A DNA stretch of 64,000 bases from an uncultured Draconibacterium sp. (GCF_963675065.1 NZ_OY775905.1:310001-374000); one strand, 5' to 3'. Counted from the stretch's first letter, positions 43,857 through 54,389 are shown. The notes: a model not told the origin generated them from the letters alone. Translations and numbers: made by a program.

Positions 43857-45383
43857 ATGAAAGTTGCCAGACGTGATTTTATTAAAACAAGTGGTATGTT
43901 TGCAGCGGGAAGTATGGTTTTACCTCCCTTTGTGCAATCGTGCCAAAACGTACAAATTTCAGCAGACGTGAAAAGTTATTTAGACCATTTTGAAGTGACT
44001 ACCGAAATGTTGCAAAAAGTTATTGCAACAGCTATGAGCAAAGGCGGCGATTATGCCGACTTATTTTTTGAACACAAAATTTCCAACAGCCTGGCGCTTG
44101 AAGACGGAAAAGTAAACCGCGCATATTCCAACATCGATTTCGGAGTTGGTATTCGTGTGTTAAAAGGCGACCAAACCGGTTTTGCCTATTCCGAAAATAT
44201 TGCGCTCGATGATATGCTGAATGCAGCAAAAATGGCTGCCAACATTGCCAACAGCAGTGCCAGCTTTACTGCTGCCGACTACAACGAGAAACTGCCCGCC
44301 AACTTCTACAAAATTTCAAAAAAGTGGGAAGATGTTTCAGTGAAAGACAAAGTGCCATTTGTACAAAAGGTAAACGATAAAATATTTGGTCTTGATGAAA
44401 AGGTGATAAAAGTAAATGCCGGAATGAGCGACGAAAGCAGCTACGTAATGTTTTACAACTCGGAAGGGCGCTTAACTTACGATTACCGACCAATGATCAG
44501 CTTCTATGCGGTTTGTGTTATGCAGGAAGGTGAAAAAATTGAGAATGCTTATTCCGCACGATCGGTTCGCCGTGGTTTTGAATGGCTGACTGATGATTTG
44601 GTTGACGAACTGGCCAACGAAGCCGTTGAAAAAACCAATCTGCTCTTTAAAGCCGGGAAACCAAAAGCCGGTGAGATGCCTGTAGTTTTAGGCGCCGGAG
44701 GTTCGGGGATTTTACTTCACGAAGCCATTGGCCATACCTTTGAAGCCGACTTTAACCGAAAAGGAACTTCTATTTTCAGCGACAAACTGAACAAAAAAGT
44801 TGCTGAGAACTTCATTAATATTATTGATGATGGTACGCTGCCTAACGACCGCGGGGCCATTAACATTGACGACGAAGGAAACGACGTACAAAAAACTTAC
44901 CTGGTAAAAGACGGTATGCTGAACAGCTACCTGCACGACCGAATCAGTGCCAAATATTATGGTGTTGAACCAACCGGTAACGGACGTCGCGAATCGTTCC
45001 GCCACATGCCACTGCCACGTATGCGATCAACCTACATGGAAAATGGGCCGCACACCACCGAAGAAATTTTTGCAGCTGTTGATTACGGCGTTTATGTCGA
45101 CAATTTCAGCAACGGCGAGGTTAAGATTGGTGCCGGCGACTTTACCTTCTTTGTAAAATCGGGTTACATTATCGAAAACGGAAAACTCACCACTCCTATC
45201 AAGGACATTAATATTGTTGGTAACGGGCCTCAGGCTTTGGCCGATATTTCGATGGCTGCCAACGACTACAAAAACGACAGCGGCACCTGGACCTGTGGAA
45301 AAGACGGACAATCGGTTCCGGTAACACTTGGCCTGCCAACTGTTTTAGTGAAAAAAATGACCGTTGGAGGAACAAATGCATAG
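43857..45383 (+). CDS. tldD: Metalloprotease TldD
   Basis: 508 residues of the TldD/PmbA family. The zinc motif HEAIGHTFEAD is present with FNRKGTSIFSD after it and a C-terminal GNGPQALADISMAANDYKND region. The N-terminus starts KVARRDFIKTSGMFAAG, a Tat-type signal, with a Cys (VQSC) at 29 that could be a lipid site; export is therefore likely, unlike the cytoplasmic E. coli enzyme. It forms a heterodimeric protease with TldE, encoded 34 nt downstream, that degrades unfolded peptides or matures modified ones. Confidence 0.95.
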   Translation: MKVARRDFIKTSGMFAAGSMVLPPFVQSCQNVQISADVKSYLDHFEVTTEMLQKVIATAMSKGGDYADLFFEHKISNSLALEDGKVNRAYSNIDFGVGIRVLKGDQTGFAYSENIALDDMLNAAKMAANIANSSASFTAADYNEKLPANFYKISKKWEDVSVKDKVPFVQKVNDKIFGLDEKVIKVNAGMSDESSYVMFYNSEGRLTYDYRPMISFYAVCVMQEGEKIENAYSARSVRRGFEWLTDDLVDELANEAVEKTNLLFKAGKPKAGEMPVVLGAGGSGILLHEAIGHTFEADFNRKGTSIFSDKLNKKVAENFINIIDDGTLPNDRGAINIDDEGNDVQKTYLVKDGMLNSYLHDRISAKYYGVEPTGNGRRESFRHMPLPRMRSTYMENGPHTTEEIFAAVDYGVYVDNFSNGEVKIGAGDFTFFVKSGYIIENGKLTTPIKDINIVGNGPQALADISMAANDYKNDSGTWTCGKDGQSVPVTLGLPTVLVKKMTVGGTNA

Positions 45384-45417
45384 CACATGCAGTGTTTAAT
45401 GTTTAAATTTTAAAACC

Positions 45418-46737
45418 ATGACAAAAGAAGAAAAATATACATTGGCAAAATGGGCTATGAATCATGCATTGGAGAATGGGGCCCAGGAAGTAAGCGTAAA
45501 CATATCGAACAACCAAAGCAGCAGCGTTGAAGTGCGCGAAGAAAAAATTGACAAACTGGAACAGGCGCTACAAAGCAACTTGTCTATTCGTTTGTTTGTC
45601 GACAAAAAATACTCATCGCACTCCACCAGCCGCCTAAACAAAGAAGACCTCGCACGGTTTATTGAAGAAGCTATCGAAGGCACAAAATACCTTTCGGAAG
45701 ATGAATTCAGAACACTGCCCGATCCGGAATTGTATTACATAGGTGACGGACAAGATTTGGGAGCATTAGACGAAAATTTTGGCAACGTTGACCCGGAAGA
45801 AAAAATACAGGCTGCCTTTGCTGCCGAGAAAGAAATTCTGGGAAGTAACGAACGTATTATCTCGGTATCCAGTAGCTATTACGACGGATTGAATGAGCGC
45901 GTAATGGTAAACAGCAATGGTTTCGAGGGCGACACAGCCAACTCGTACTTTGGAATTTACACCAATGTATCGGTAAAAGGCGATGGTGATGCCCGCCCTG
46001 AATTTGGCTGGGGAGAGACTTCGATAAAATACAACGAACTGAAAAAAACAGGTACTGGAACAACCGCACTAAAACGAGCGCTTGATAAAATCGGCGCGAA
46101 AAAGATTGAGTCGGGAACCATGCCGATGATCGTGGAAAACCGTGTGGTAAGCCGAATTTTCAGCCCGCTGATGAATGCACTTGACGGATCAGCTATCCAG
46201 CAAAAAAATTCATTCCTTATCGATAAACTTGGCGAAAAAGTAGCTTCTGAGAAGTTAACGCTAACCGACGATCCGTTTATTATCGGAGGACGCGGTTCGC
46301 GCTTGTTCGATGGCGAAGGTATTGCCACCAAAAAACGTACAGTTTTTGAAAAAGGCGTTTTGAAAAGGTACTACATCGACACCTACTACGGCAAAAAACT
46401 GGAAATGGAGCCCAACAGCGGATCGACTACCAACCTTGTTTTTGAAACTGGAGATAAAGACCTCGACGCATTAATTGCATCGGTAAAAAAAGGAATTTTT
46501 GTTACCGGATTTAACGGAGGTAACAGCAACGGATCAACCGGTGATTTCTCGTACGGTATTGAAGGATTTTTAGTGGAAAACGGTGAGATTGTAAAACCGG
46601 TTACTGAAATGAATATTACCGGAAACATGAAAACCCTATGGGCAAGCATTGGCGAAATTGGCAACGACGTGCGCGAAGATTCATCGTGGCGTACACCGTC
46701 GATTCTTTTCAACGATGTTGATTTTAGTGGATTGTAA
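45418..46737 (+). CDS. TldE/PmbA family protein, partner of TldD
   Basis: 439 residues. The TldD/PmbA fold is recognisable (SSVEVREEKIDKLEQALQS, VSSSYYDGLNERVMVNSNGF, PMIVENRVVSRIFSPLM, FVTGFNGGNSNGSTGDFSYGIEGFLVENGEIV) but the HExxxH zinc motif is absent, as expected for the TldE subunit. It should be cytoplasmic or bound to exported TldD; no signal peptide is visible, which is odd given the Tat signal on TldD. The last codons (FNDVDFSGL) and terminator have a diverged copy at 58.74 kb. Confidence 0.93.
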   Translation: MTKEEKYTLAKWAMNHALENGAQEVSVNISNNQSSSVEVREEKIDKLEQALQSNLSIRLFVDKKYSSHSTSRLNKEDLARFIEEAIEGTKYLSEDEFRTLPDPELYYIGDGQDLGALDENFGNVDPEEKIQAAFAAEKEILGSNERIISVSSSYYDGLNERVMVNSNGFEGDTANSYFGIYTNVSVKGDGDARPEFGWGETSIKYNELKKTGTGTTALKRALDKIGAKKIESGTMPMIVENRVVSRIFSPLMNALDGSAIQQKNSFLIDKLGEKVASEKLTLTDDPFIIGGRGSRLFDGEGIATKKRTVFEKGVLKRYYIDTYYGKKLEMEPNSGSTTNLVFETGDKDLDALIASVKKGIFVTGFNGGNSNGSTGDFSYGIEGFLVENGEIVKPVTEMNITGNMKTLWASIGEIGNDVREDSSWRTPSILFNDVDFSGL

Positions 46738-46757
46738 AAGATTTTAACAAACAGCAT

Positions 46758-46793
46758 AAAAAAACAGGAACCGTTTGGTTCCTGTTTTTTTTT
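46758..46793 (+). terminator. Terminator after tldE
   Basis: AAAACAGGAACC / GGTTCCTGTTTT, perfect 12 bp stem with loop GTTT, followed by TTTTT. Confidence 0.92.
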
Positions 46794-46815
46794 GTATTTA
46801 GACTTTCAATTATTT

Positions 46816-47025
46816 TTATCTGATAATCAACTCTTTAACCATCCTTGCCTTACGACTTCTAATATCCATTATGTACATACCAGTTGTCTTCCCAGAAAGA
46901 TCATAGTGAATATTTCTATTGAAAGATACTTGCGTCGGCATACTTCTAGCCCCGCAACACCAGTTACTGAAATTTAGCTTTTTCAATTGTTTTTTTGGGA
47001 TAGAATCAACCAATCTTATACACAT
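46816..47025 (-). pseudogene. Orphan fragment of a T9SS type A sorting domain
   Basis: A 69-codon minus-strand frame ends in HYDLSGKTTGMYIMDIRS and RMVKELIIR, the signature of the type A C-terminal secretion domain (Por_Secre_tail). The first ~30 residues are only weakly related and there is no signal peptide or catalytic domain upstream; an in-frame stop lies just before the first ATG. It looks like the surviving 3' end of a deleted secreted-protein gene. It sits between the tldE terminator and the SusC-locus terminator. Confidence 0.6.
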
Positions 47026-47040
47026 CCCTAATAATTACCA

Positions 47041-47069
47041 AAAAAAAGGCAAGCACTCTCGTGCTCACC
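47041..47069 (-). terminator. Terminator after the SusC/SusD operon
   Basis: Minus-strand GGTGAGCAC / GTGCTTGCC stem (two G-U pairs) with loop GAGA, then TTTTTTT. About 45 nt beyond the last gene of the operon. Confidence 0.85.
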
Positions 47070-47113
47070 TTCCTAAACTTTTATTTCTATGAAAAAATAT
47101 GAGTTTTTACTCT

Positions 47114-48601
47114 TTAGTAGGTTACATAGGTATTTGCATTACGGTGTACAACCGTAGATGGCTTACCAGTACCAGAATAGGTTTCAATAGCCGGAAGGGA
47201 TAAATCGGGAGTTGACCCCTCGAAATTATAAACGCGTAGCACCCAGTTTCCTGCTTTTTCGGTTAATACAAGAAAAATATTTGGACCATAAGCTAAATCA
47301 TAAACGTTTTTAATATACACCACTTTTTCATCTTCAGGAAGTGTAAGAACATCCTGCTCGGTTTGGTTACTGTGGTTATAATACCGAATGTGGTTGTCTC
47401 CTTTAGAATAATACATCACAGGATTAGCTCCTGAAATGGCAAAGATATTTGCATCCAATACTCCCATCTCCATTGGAACCGGATATTCTGTATATTGATA
47501 CACGCCTGAGTTACCCAATCCAACAGAAAAAAGCTTTACCACATAGGCTTTATCTTCAGTCCGGTGTTTCAACAACGCATATGAATAATACGAAACAAAT
47601 AAATAATAGGGCTGAGCGGCAAAGAAAAGAAGATCGTAGTCGCGATATGTTTCATCGGGATCCATAATTGCTTCATTTCTGGAAGGAGTATAACCCAAAA
47701 ACTGCCCTAAATTATCGTCGTATGCTATAAACGATTGGGTTCCGCTAATAAAGTATTTAGAATAATCGTAATTCCTGTTTGGAAAAGGATATCCCAATTT
47801 TCCCATTCTGCTTGCAGAAGGAAGCAGATGTACATGGTTATTATTAATCAGCGCAAAACCAGTTGATGTGGCAACAACCCCTCCGGGAGCTCGAACTGCA
47901 GGAGTTTCCATAAATGCAGTTTCGAAATCAGCAAGTTCCTGCAGGGTTTCACCCTGGTAAATCCTAAAATCGTTATCACTACATACCAAAAAAGCCGGCT
48001 CGTTTCTGTGTTGAATAATCGCGCCATCGGGCAATTCTTCCTGGTAGCTGTACCCCGAAGAGAAAAAAGCAGAATTTATCGCTTCACCCGATAGACTTTC
48101 GCCATTTACATAGCTCAGAATATTTGGGTTAACCACTCCAAATCGGTCAATAAAATCAAGGTCGGTATTACCTTCTTCGGTTTTAGATACGTAGTACCCC
48201 ACTCCATAAATACTACTCACGCTAAGGCTCGTCTCTTGATAGGTAGAGGTTTTATTGACTTTATCTGTAACTTTTAAAACCAGTGTATACAAACCCGGAT
48301 TTAAATCAACCCTGTAATCCAGGTTCATTTCATGGCTAAGTGTATCCTCTAAAATTCTAGTCGTCGAGGGTGGGTAGGCGTACCACGCAAAGTTGTAATT
48401 CGACTCGTCGCCATCCACATCAATTTCAATCTCCAACTGTTCCTGCAAAATAGCATCGTAATGCTCTTCAAGCGTCGAGTTTATTATAGGAACTAATTCA
48501 TCCGGATCCTGGTATATATAATTCCCGGTATCTTCAACGCATCCTGCCACAAATATGCCGGCGATAAATGCTAATAAATATAATTTGAATTTTATTTTCA
48601 T
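47114..48601 (-). CDS. PKD-like family lipoprotein
   Basis: 495 residues with a lipoprotein signal (IFVAGC, Cys about 21). An N-terminal PKD/Ig-like region (about 40-130: NYNFAWYAYPPSTT, LNPGLYTLVLKVTDKVN) is followed by a propeller-like remainder (about 150-490). This is the surface lipoprotein usually found with SusD and DUF4843 genes. It is the last gene of the operon and probably helps bind the imported ligand on the cell surface. Confidence 0.85.
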   Translation of the reverse strand: MKIKFKLYLLAFIAGIFVAGCVEDTGNYIYQDPDELVPIINSTLEEHYDAILQEQLEIEIDVDGDESNYNFAWYAYPPSTTRILEDTLSHEMNLDYRVDLNPGLYTLVLKVTDKVNKTSTYQETSLSVSSIYGVGYYVSKTEEGNTDLDFIDRFGVVNPNILSYVNGESLSGEAINSAFFSSGYSYQEELPDGAIIQHRNEPAFLVCSDNDFRIYQGETLQELADFETAFMETPAVRAPGGVVATSTGFALINNNHVHLLPSASRMGKLGYPFPNRNYDYSKYFISGTQSFIAYDDNLGQFLGYTPSRNEAIMDPDETYRDYDLLFFAAQPYYLFVSYYSYALLKHRTEDKAYVVKLFSVGLGNSGVYQYTEYPVPMEMGVLDANIFAISGANPVMYYSKGDNHIRYYNHSNQTEQDVLTLPEDEKVVYIKNVYDLAYGPNIFLVLTEKAGNWVLRVYNFEGSTPDLSLPAIETYSGTGKPSTVVHRNANTYVTY

Positions 48602-48613
48602 GTTTCAATATTA

Positions 48614-49366
48614 TTAAGGGAAAATTACTCTTGTTACTCCATCACTTTCATAAATAGGCCCATTTTCAGCTTCATATGCTTCCAATGCAGCTCTTGCTTT
48701 CAGGTTATAATATTTATACAAATCATAACTACCTAAAGATGCAGAGAAGTCTGTATAGCCAACATACTCAATTAAAAATCGCATTTTTTCCTGTCCCCAT
48801 TCACCAAAAGCATAATCATAATAGCTATCCCAGCCTTGAGGTTTTACGGCCATCGCCGTCATAGTTACCGAAAAAGTAGAGTGCTCAATAATGCCAGGAA
48901 CAAAATAATCGTTGCCCACCAATTCAAAATCAAGCACAAACTCGTTGGTTTCCATGTCCGCCGTTTTTTTCATGATTATCGGAATTAAAACAGCATCTTC
49001 GTTAGCGGGCATTACTAATGCCTCTTGCATAACAGGATCATCAAATCCGATATAATGCTTACCTGCAACTGCGGCAGAGTCGCCACTGTTAATTTGGATA
49101 AGATTGATCGCGCGATCCTCATTAGAAGTAAACCCGTTAAGGCGCACATCAATCCAAAGTGTGTCTTGAGTAACGTCACTCCCTACGTAAAAGAATGAAT
49201 AGCTAAACTCGCCTTTTTGATCTTCGCCTTCAAGGTTCCAATTCCCTTCGTAAAAATAAAGTGACGGTGCTGCATCAAATTTGTCGACTACTTTCTCCTC
49301 GCAGCCCGAGAAAATAAACCCGATAGCCAGGAAATAAAGTCCGTATATTATAATTTTATTTTTCAT
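48614..49366 (-). CDS. DUF4843 domain lipoprotein
   Basis: 250 residues; lipobox FIFSGC. The DUF4843 pattern is visible (SLYFYEGNW, YSFFYVGSDVTQDTLWIDVRLNG, AGKHYIGF and the C-terminal GEWGQEKMRFLIE). The family is confined to SusC/SusD-type loci and is probably a surface-exposed ligand-binding component. Twelve nt from the next gene. Confidence 0.88.
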   Translation of the reverse strand: MKNKIIIYGLYFLAIGFIFSGCEEKVVDKFDAAPSLYFYEGNWNLEGEDQKGEFSYSFFYVGSDVTQDTLWIDVRLNGFTSNEDRAINLIQINSGDSAAVAGKHYIGFDDPVMQEALVMPANEDAVLIPIIMKKTADMETNEFVLDFELVGNDYFVPGIIEHSTFSVTMTAMAVKPQGWDSYYDYAFGEWGQEKMRFLIEYVGYTDFSASLGSYDLYKYYNLKARAALEAYEAENGPIYESDGVTRVIFP

Positions 49367-49379
49367 CGTATTTACTTTT

Positions 49380-50834
49380 TTATTCGAACAATGATTGCGT
49401 TTCAGGGATCGGAAGTTTATAATTTTCTTTCTTCATCTCAATAATTGTTGGCCATGGAAACTCCTGATATCCCAGCCTTTTGTAGAAAAAGAACATTTGT
49501 CCTTCGCCATAAAAATCTTTACGGTATTCTTTTTCCAGCCTCATCATTATTTTCTCCTGAAGCGACATTCCTTCGCCGGTTTCTGTTAACTCAGTATCAA
49601 TTAAAATATCAAGCCCCCTTGCAACACGGTAATTGCGGAAAAGCTCAGTGTTTCCGTTTTCGGTTACAATAAAATACATTTCAGCAAGCCTGATAATCGG
49701 CACATCTTCAACAGCCGTAGTTTCTGTTTTCCAGTATTTTTTAAAGTAATTTAATTCTTCTGGCTGCGTTTTAACTTCCCATAAGCGATCTTCCTTAATC
49801 CTGATATCAGAAGTATGCGTGTCTGACTCAAAAGCTTCTCTAACTATCAATTCATCCTGAGTATAAGCCGAGTAATAATAGAAAAACACATTGTAAAGCG
49901 TAGAAGTGGCTGAAGAGTTGTTAACTGAGAAAATCTGTTCTGACGGGAATGTCAGTTCCCCAATGCTGGCATCATTTTCTGTTCCCAGTTCGAAAATAGG
50001 CTCATTATTCTCGCTCTCGGTAGCATTGATAACTTCCATAGCATATGTCGCTGCGGTAGGCACATCGCCCAACCACATGTAGTAACGTGCAAATGTTGCT
50101 TTTACAGCACAGATATTAAAACGCTGTTGTCTGTAATAATGGAAATTATCACCCAGTAGTAAATCGTTTTCACTGCCCGGTTCGTTTAATACATCTTTTG
50201 AAAAGGACAATATCGGATCTTCAGCCAGTAAAGTTTCGGCATCGGTCAAATCCTGAAGAACATTATCCAATACTTCCTGGTATGTTAGCGATACCAAAAG
50301 GTTCGGATCTTTGGTTACTTCTTTCATGTAAGGAATTGCTTTGTTGCCCGGAACAATATCGGCCGGCACATCTCCCCAGTAACGAAGGATTTCGAAATGT
50401 AGAAAAGCGCGCAAACCCAAAGCTTCTCCTTTTATGAGTTCGTAGTTGCCATTGGTAAACACGTCCTCCTTCTCGTCGATTTTACTCAACAACGAATTTA
50501 AATTAACAATAGACTGGTAATACGATAACCAAACCGACTCAAGAAAGTTTCTTGAGAGCGTTGAAGTAAAATCATAATCAAGGAGTTGTTTTTGCAGGTC
50601 GGTTCTTCCTTCCCAGTGTTGTGCCAAAAATTCGGGCAACTGCATGCTGGTAGTTCTTCCGTACAATGAGGGAGAAGCCATTTTTATATAAACCCCCGTT
50701 AATATGTCTTTAAATCCCTGCTCTGTTTCGAACATCTTCTCTTCCCTGATTTCGAGTTCTGGCTGAATATCCAGCCAGTCGTTGCACGAAGTCAGCGCCA
50801 GGAATAATGCTATTATATAGATTATTTTTTTCAT
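49380..50834 (-). CDS. RagB/SusD family nutrient-binding outer-membrane lipoprotein
   Basis: 484 residues; lipobox LALTSC, Cys 18. SusD-type helices and motifs are visible (LDIQPELEIREEKMFETEQGFKDILTGVY, AFLHFEILRYWGDVP, IIRLAEMYFIVTE). It forms the lid of the TonB-dependent SusC channel encoded 19 nt upstream and captures the ligand at the cell surface. Confidence 0.93.
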   Translation of the reverse strand: MKKIIYIIALFLALTSCNDWLDIQPELEIREEKMFETEQGFKDILTGVYIKMASPSLYGRTTSMQLPEFLAQHWEGRTDLQKQLLDYDFTSTLSRNFLESVWLSYYQSIVNLNSLLSKIDEKEDVFTNGNYELIKGEALGLRAFLHFEILRYWGDVPADIVPGNKAIPYMKEVTKDPNLLVSLTYQEVLDNVLQDLTDAETLLAEDPILSFSKDVLNEPGSENDLLLGDNFHYYRQQRFNICAVKATFARYYMWLGDVPTAATYAMEVINATESENNEPIFELGTENDASIGELTFPSEQIFSVNNSSATSTLYNVFFYYYSAYTQDELIVREAFESDTHTSDIRIKEDRLWEVKTQPEELNYFKKYWKTETTAVEDVPIIRLAEMYFIVTENGNTELFRNYRVARGLDILIDTELTETGEGMSLQEKIMMRLEKEYRKDFYGEGQMFFFYKRLGYQEFPWPTIIEMKKENYKLPIPETQSLFE

Positions 50835-50853
50835 AATTATTCGTATTTAAAAA

Positions 50854-53800
50854 TTAAAACCTTGCAGTTACCGCCATCGAAAATTTCCTTGAAAAAGGAT
50901 AAGAAGTACCACGTTCCTGCTTTATGGTTGATATATAGAAGATATCTTCTGCATAAAGCGAAAATTTAAGGTAGTCAATCTTAAAATTATCTTTCAGCCA
51001 CTGTGTGTCGAAATCGTAACTTAAATTGGCCGACTGCATTTTAAATGTATTTTCTTTCATTACAAAACGTGATGAAGCCCTGGTTGGGTTGGTCACATCG
51101 GCAATATCTTTAAAATAACTTTGATCGCCCGGATTTTGCCACCTTTCGTAATAAGCCCTGCGGTCGAGATTACCCCAGGCTTGTGCCCGGCTGATGTTTT
51201 CCACTTTATTAACCAAGGTTTGATTATACTGGTAACCACCGGCACGATATGAAAACACTACGTTTAACATCACATTCTTCCAACGGAACATCGACCTTAC
51301 ATTACCCCAAATTTTAGGTTCGTTTACTCCCATTGCTACTTTATCTGCAGGATTCCATGTAGTTGTGCGGTTGCCGTTTCTATCCAGGAAAATTTCCTGA
51401 CCTGTTGTCGGATCGATACCTAAGGAGCGAACCACAAAAATGGTGTTCATCGATTGCCCTTCTTCAAAAAGGAAGCTAGCTCTTGCTTCCCTTAGCCTTC
51501 TTTCTTCATCAGTTTCAGTATCATCTTCGTTTTCACCCCTCAGCTCTGAATTCAGGAATTCGAGTGAGTTGGATATTTTAAGAATCTCGTTTTGATTGTG
51601 TATTAAACTTCCACCAAGCGACCAGGTGATACCTCGTTGAAAATCCTGAATAATAAAGGCATTTGCAGTAATTTCAACACCCCTGTTACGAACTTCTCCA
51701 ATATTGGCTTTATAACTCGAGAAACCACTTGAGGTTGGTATATTAATATCACTTAACAAACCATCTGTTAGCTTATTGTAATAATCCACATTTACGCGAA
51801 GCCGTTTGTTAAACATGTTGGCTTCCAAACCAATATTCATTTGGTTGGTTTGCTGCCATCCAAGGTCGGGATTTCCTAAACCAAGCATATAAGCACCTGT
51901 CCAGTATTTATACGTTTGATTATTGTAATAACGATAAGTAGTTAATGCCTGGAACGAGCTAAAATTCTGCGAACCAGTAGTTCCGTATGAGGCTCTTAAC
52001 CGAAGTGCATCAATTATTGGCGAATCTTTTAAGAATGTTTCCTGGTGGATGTTCCATCCAATACCTGTCGACCAAAACGGTGCCACACGGTCGTTGCTTC
52101 CAAATTTAGAAGATCCTTCGAAATTGCCTGAAAAGTCGGCAAAATAACGACGATCGTAGGTATAGTTAATATTAAGCAATGCACCCTGACGGCGAGCATG
52201 TTCTTCAAAACTGACAGGCCTGCCATTTTCAGGATATCCGGCCGCCATACCTAAATTAGCCATATTGGCCGCTGAAAAACCTTGCGCTGTAATTGCGTAA
52301 TTTTCAGATTTTGATTCGGCCATGCTATAATTAAACCCAGCGTATATTTGGTGAACGTCGGCCAGTGTTTTATTATAGTTCATGGTAATATCGGTTTCAT
52401 AAGAAGTAAAATAAGAAGTACGATAAGTATAGCTCCCTCTTAATTTATAGTTCTCTCCGGTGTAATAATCGTTCTCAAAGCTGGTATGATCACGCGAAAG
52501 GTATTTATCCGAACGACTGTCACTCTTAGTATACCCAAACCTACCACGCACGGTTAAATCCTTATTTACAGTCCAATCGATAGAGAAATTATTCTGGATA
52601 TTTAAATAACCAGCCTCGTCTTTGTAAGGTAATGAAGCATTATACAACGGGTTACCAACAATAGGTGGGTTATTGGGCATTATTTCGGTTTCATTCAGCA
52701 TTTTTTTCAGCTTCCCTTCATCGTCGTACGGGGTGTAAATAGGGTTGGCGTGAGCATATTCTGAAAAAGTTCCGTACGGAGAGTTATTGCTCTTGTTGTC
52801 AATAAGTGTCAGATCATTCTGAAATTTAATGTTTTTCCACTGGTATTGAAAGAATATGTTACCTGTGGTGGTATTTCTTTCTGATTCTTTCATTACCCCA
52901 TTTACGTTGTCGTAAGCCAATCCGGCAGAGTAAATAAAATTTTCGTCTCCCCCATCAACATGTAAACTGTGGCGGTTACCTACACCTGTGCGAACCGGGT
53001 ATTTAAGCCAGTACGTATCAACACCGCGCTCAACATCAATTAATTGTTGATTATATAAGCGTTCCAGTTGCTGATCATAGTTAGTATCACGGCCAAGCCA
53101 TGAAGAATATAGGCTTGCGGCTCTTTGGTATTCAAGTTTCTCGCGGGCATCCATAAGGTTGTACGACGAAAAATCGGGTGCTTGAATATTAACCGATCCG
53201 GTGTAATTAACCCTAAGTTTTCCTGGCTTCGGACGTTTGGTTATGATAACTACGATGCCATTTGCTCCGCGCGAACCATATAATGCTGTTGCACTCGCAT
53301 CTTTAAGCAAAGTAATGCTCTCAACCAGTTCCTCATCCATATCCATTACGCGCTGTAACGAAACTTCAAATCCATTCATGATAAAAAGTGGCATATTGGA
53401 TGCAGTGCGCGTTTGGTTGTTCTCCTGAAGGTCGCGCACGTCAATATCCATGCTTGTACGTCCTCGCATAGTGATGTCGGGCAACTGGTTAGGGTCAGAA
53501 CCAAAGTCCATACTCGGTGCAATATTGAAACTTGGGTCGATGTTGGCAATCGATTTCAGGATATTGGTATTACCCGAAGCCTTAAGTTCCTGTTCGTTCA
53601 TTTTAATGGCTGCCCCGGTATAACTTTCCGGAGCTTTATTAAAAATACCGGTTACTACAACATTGTCAATAACCTGTTCGGCTGCTGTAAGCTCTATATC
53701 TACCAATATTTTACCCGTAAAATCAATTTCTTTAGTGTGCATCCCAATAAAAGATACCACTAAGGTTTTAATATCTTTAAATTGTTCCGGAATGTTTATG

Positions 53801-54333
53801 ACAAACCTTCCTTCTGCATTTGTTGAAGAACCAACATTAGTGCCTTTCAGAATTACAGAAGCGCCAGGAAGAGGTTCGCCGGTATCACTGGCAACCTGTC
53901 CGCGGACACTCATTTCTTGAGGTGCCTGGTTTTCCTGCTTTTCACTTCTTTCTTCCATTTTTTCGCGTGGCCCGATAATAATAACATTACCATCAATTTG
54001 ATAAATGTATGGTTTGTTTGCAAGTGCAACATCGAGAATACGCTCAATCCCCGCACGTCTTTCATCCACACTGACAGTGCCAATTTCCTGTGCCGCAACC
54101 ATGCTATACATAAAAGTATATTCACTTTGCGATTCAATTTCGCTTACAATCTCCTCGAATGGAGCATTTTGCTTGCTGATGCTAAGCTTGACGTTCCCCT
54201 GGGCATGCACTTCGGCCCTGTTTAGTCCTGGTAGTAAGAGCAGAACAACCAACACTGCCATAAATCTTTCGACTTTTCCGGCCGATGCCTTGTTTCGCAA
54301 AACCTTAGTAAAGATTTTTTTCATAGAATTCAT
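50854..54333 (-). CDS. SusC/RagA TonB-dependent transporter with STN signalling domain
   Basis: 1159 residues. Signal peptide about 1-44, an STN domain (about 48-115, ISKQNAPFEEIVSEIE), a CarboxypepD_reg-like domain (about 145-225, GQVASDTGEPLPGASV), the plug (about 235-370, LLKDASATALYGSRGANGIV) and a 22-strand barrel. The STN domain shows it can signal to the FecR protein encoded next to it, which with the ECF sigma factor at 55.6 kb forms a transport-coupled regulator. Ligand unknown; no glycosidase genes are nearby, so a peptide or metal-bearing protein is as likely as a glycan. Confidence 0.95.
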   Translation of the reverse strand: MNSMKKIFTKVLRNKASAGKVERFMAVLVVLLLLPGLNRAEVHAQGNVKLSISKQNAPFEEIVSEIESQSEYTFMYSMVAAQEIGTVSVDERRAGIERILDVALANKPYIYQIDGNVIIIGPREKMEERSEKQENQAPQEMSVRGQVASDTGEPLPGASVILKGTNVGSSTNAEGRFVINIPEQFKDIKTLVVSFIGMHTKEIDFTGKILVDIELTAAEQVIDNVVVTGIFNKAPESYTGAAIKMNEQELKASGNTNILKSIANIDPSFNIAPSMDFGSDPNQLPDITMRGRTSMDIDVRDLQENNQTRTASNMPLFIMNGFEVSLQRVMDMDEELVESITLLKDASATALYGSRGANGIVVIITKRPKPGKLRVNYTGSVNIQAPDFSSYNLMDAREKLEYQRAASLYSSWLGRDTNYDQQLERLYNQQLIDVERGVDTYWLKYPVRTGVGNRHSLHVDGGDENFIYSAGLAYDNVNGVMKESERNTTTGNIFFQYQWKNIKFQNDLTLIDNKSNNSPYGTFSEYAHANPIYTPYDDEGKLKKMLNETEIMPNNPPIVGNPLYNASLPYKDEAGYLNIQNNFSIDWTVNKDLTVRGRFGYTKSDSRSDKYLSRDHTSFENDYYTGENYKLRGSYTYRTSYFTSYETDITMNYNKTLADVHQIYAGFNYSMAESKSENYAITAQGFSAANMANLGMAAGYPENGRPVSFEEHARRQGALLNINYTYDRRYFADFSGNFEGSSKFGSNDRVAPFWSTGIGWNIHQETFLKDSPIIDALRLRASYGTTGSQNFSSFQALTTYRYYNNQTYKYWTGAYMLGLGNPDLGWQQTNQMNIGLEANMFNKRLRVNVDYYNKLTDGLLSDINIPTSSGFSSYKANIGEVRNRGVEITANAFIIQDFQRGITWSLGGSLIHNQNEILKISNSLEFLNSELRGENEDDTETDEERRLREARASFLFEEGQSMNTIFVVRSLGIDPTTGQEIFLDRNGNRTTTWNPADKVAMGVNEPKIWGNVRSMFRWKNVMLNVVFSYRAGGYQYNQTLVNKVENISRAQAWGNLDRRAYYERWQNPGDQSYFKDIADVTNPTRASSRFVMKENTFKMQSANLSYDFDTQWLKDNFKIDYLKFSLYAEDIFYISTIKQERGTSYPFSRKFSMAVTARF

Positions 54334-54389
54334 TTTTAAGAAAATTATTAGACATATTGAGTTCCTAAGATTCGGTTATTATTAATTAA

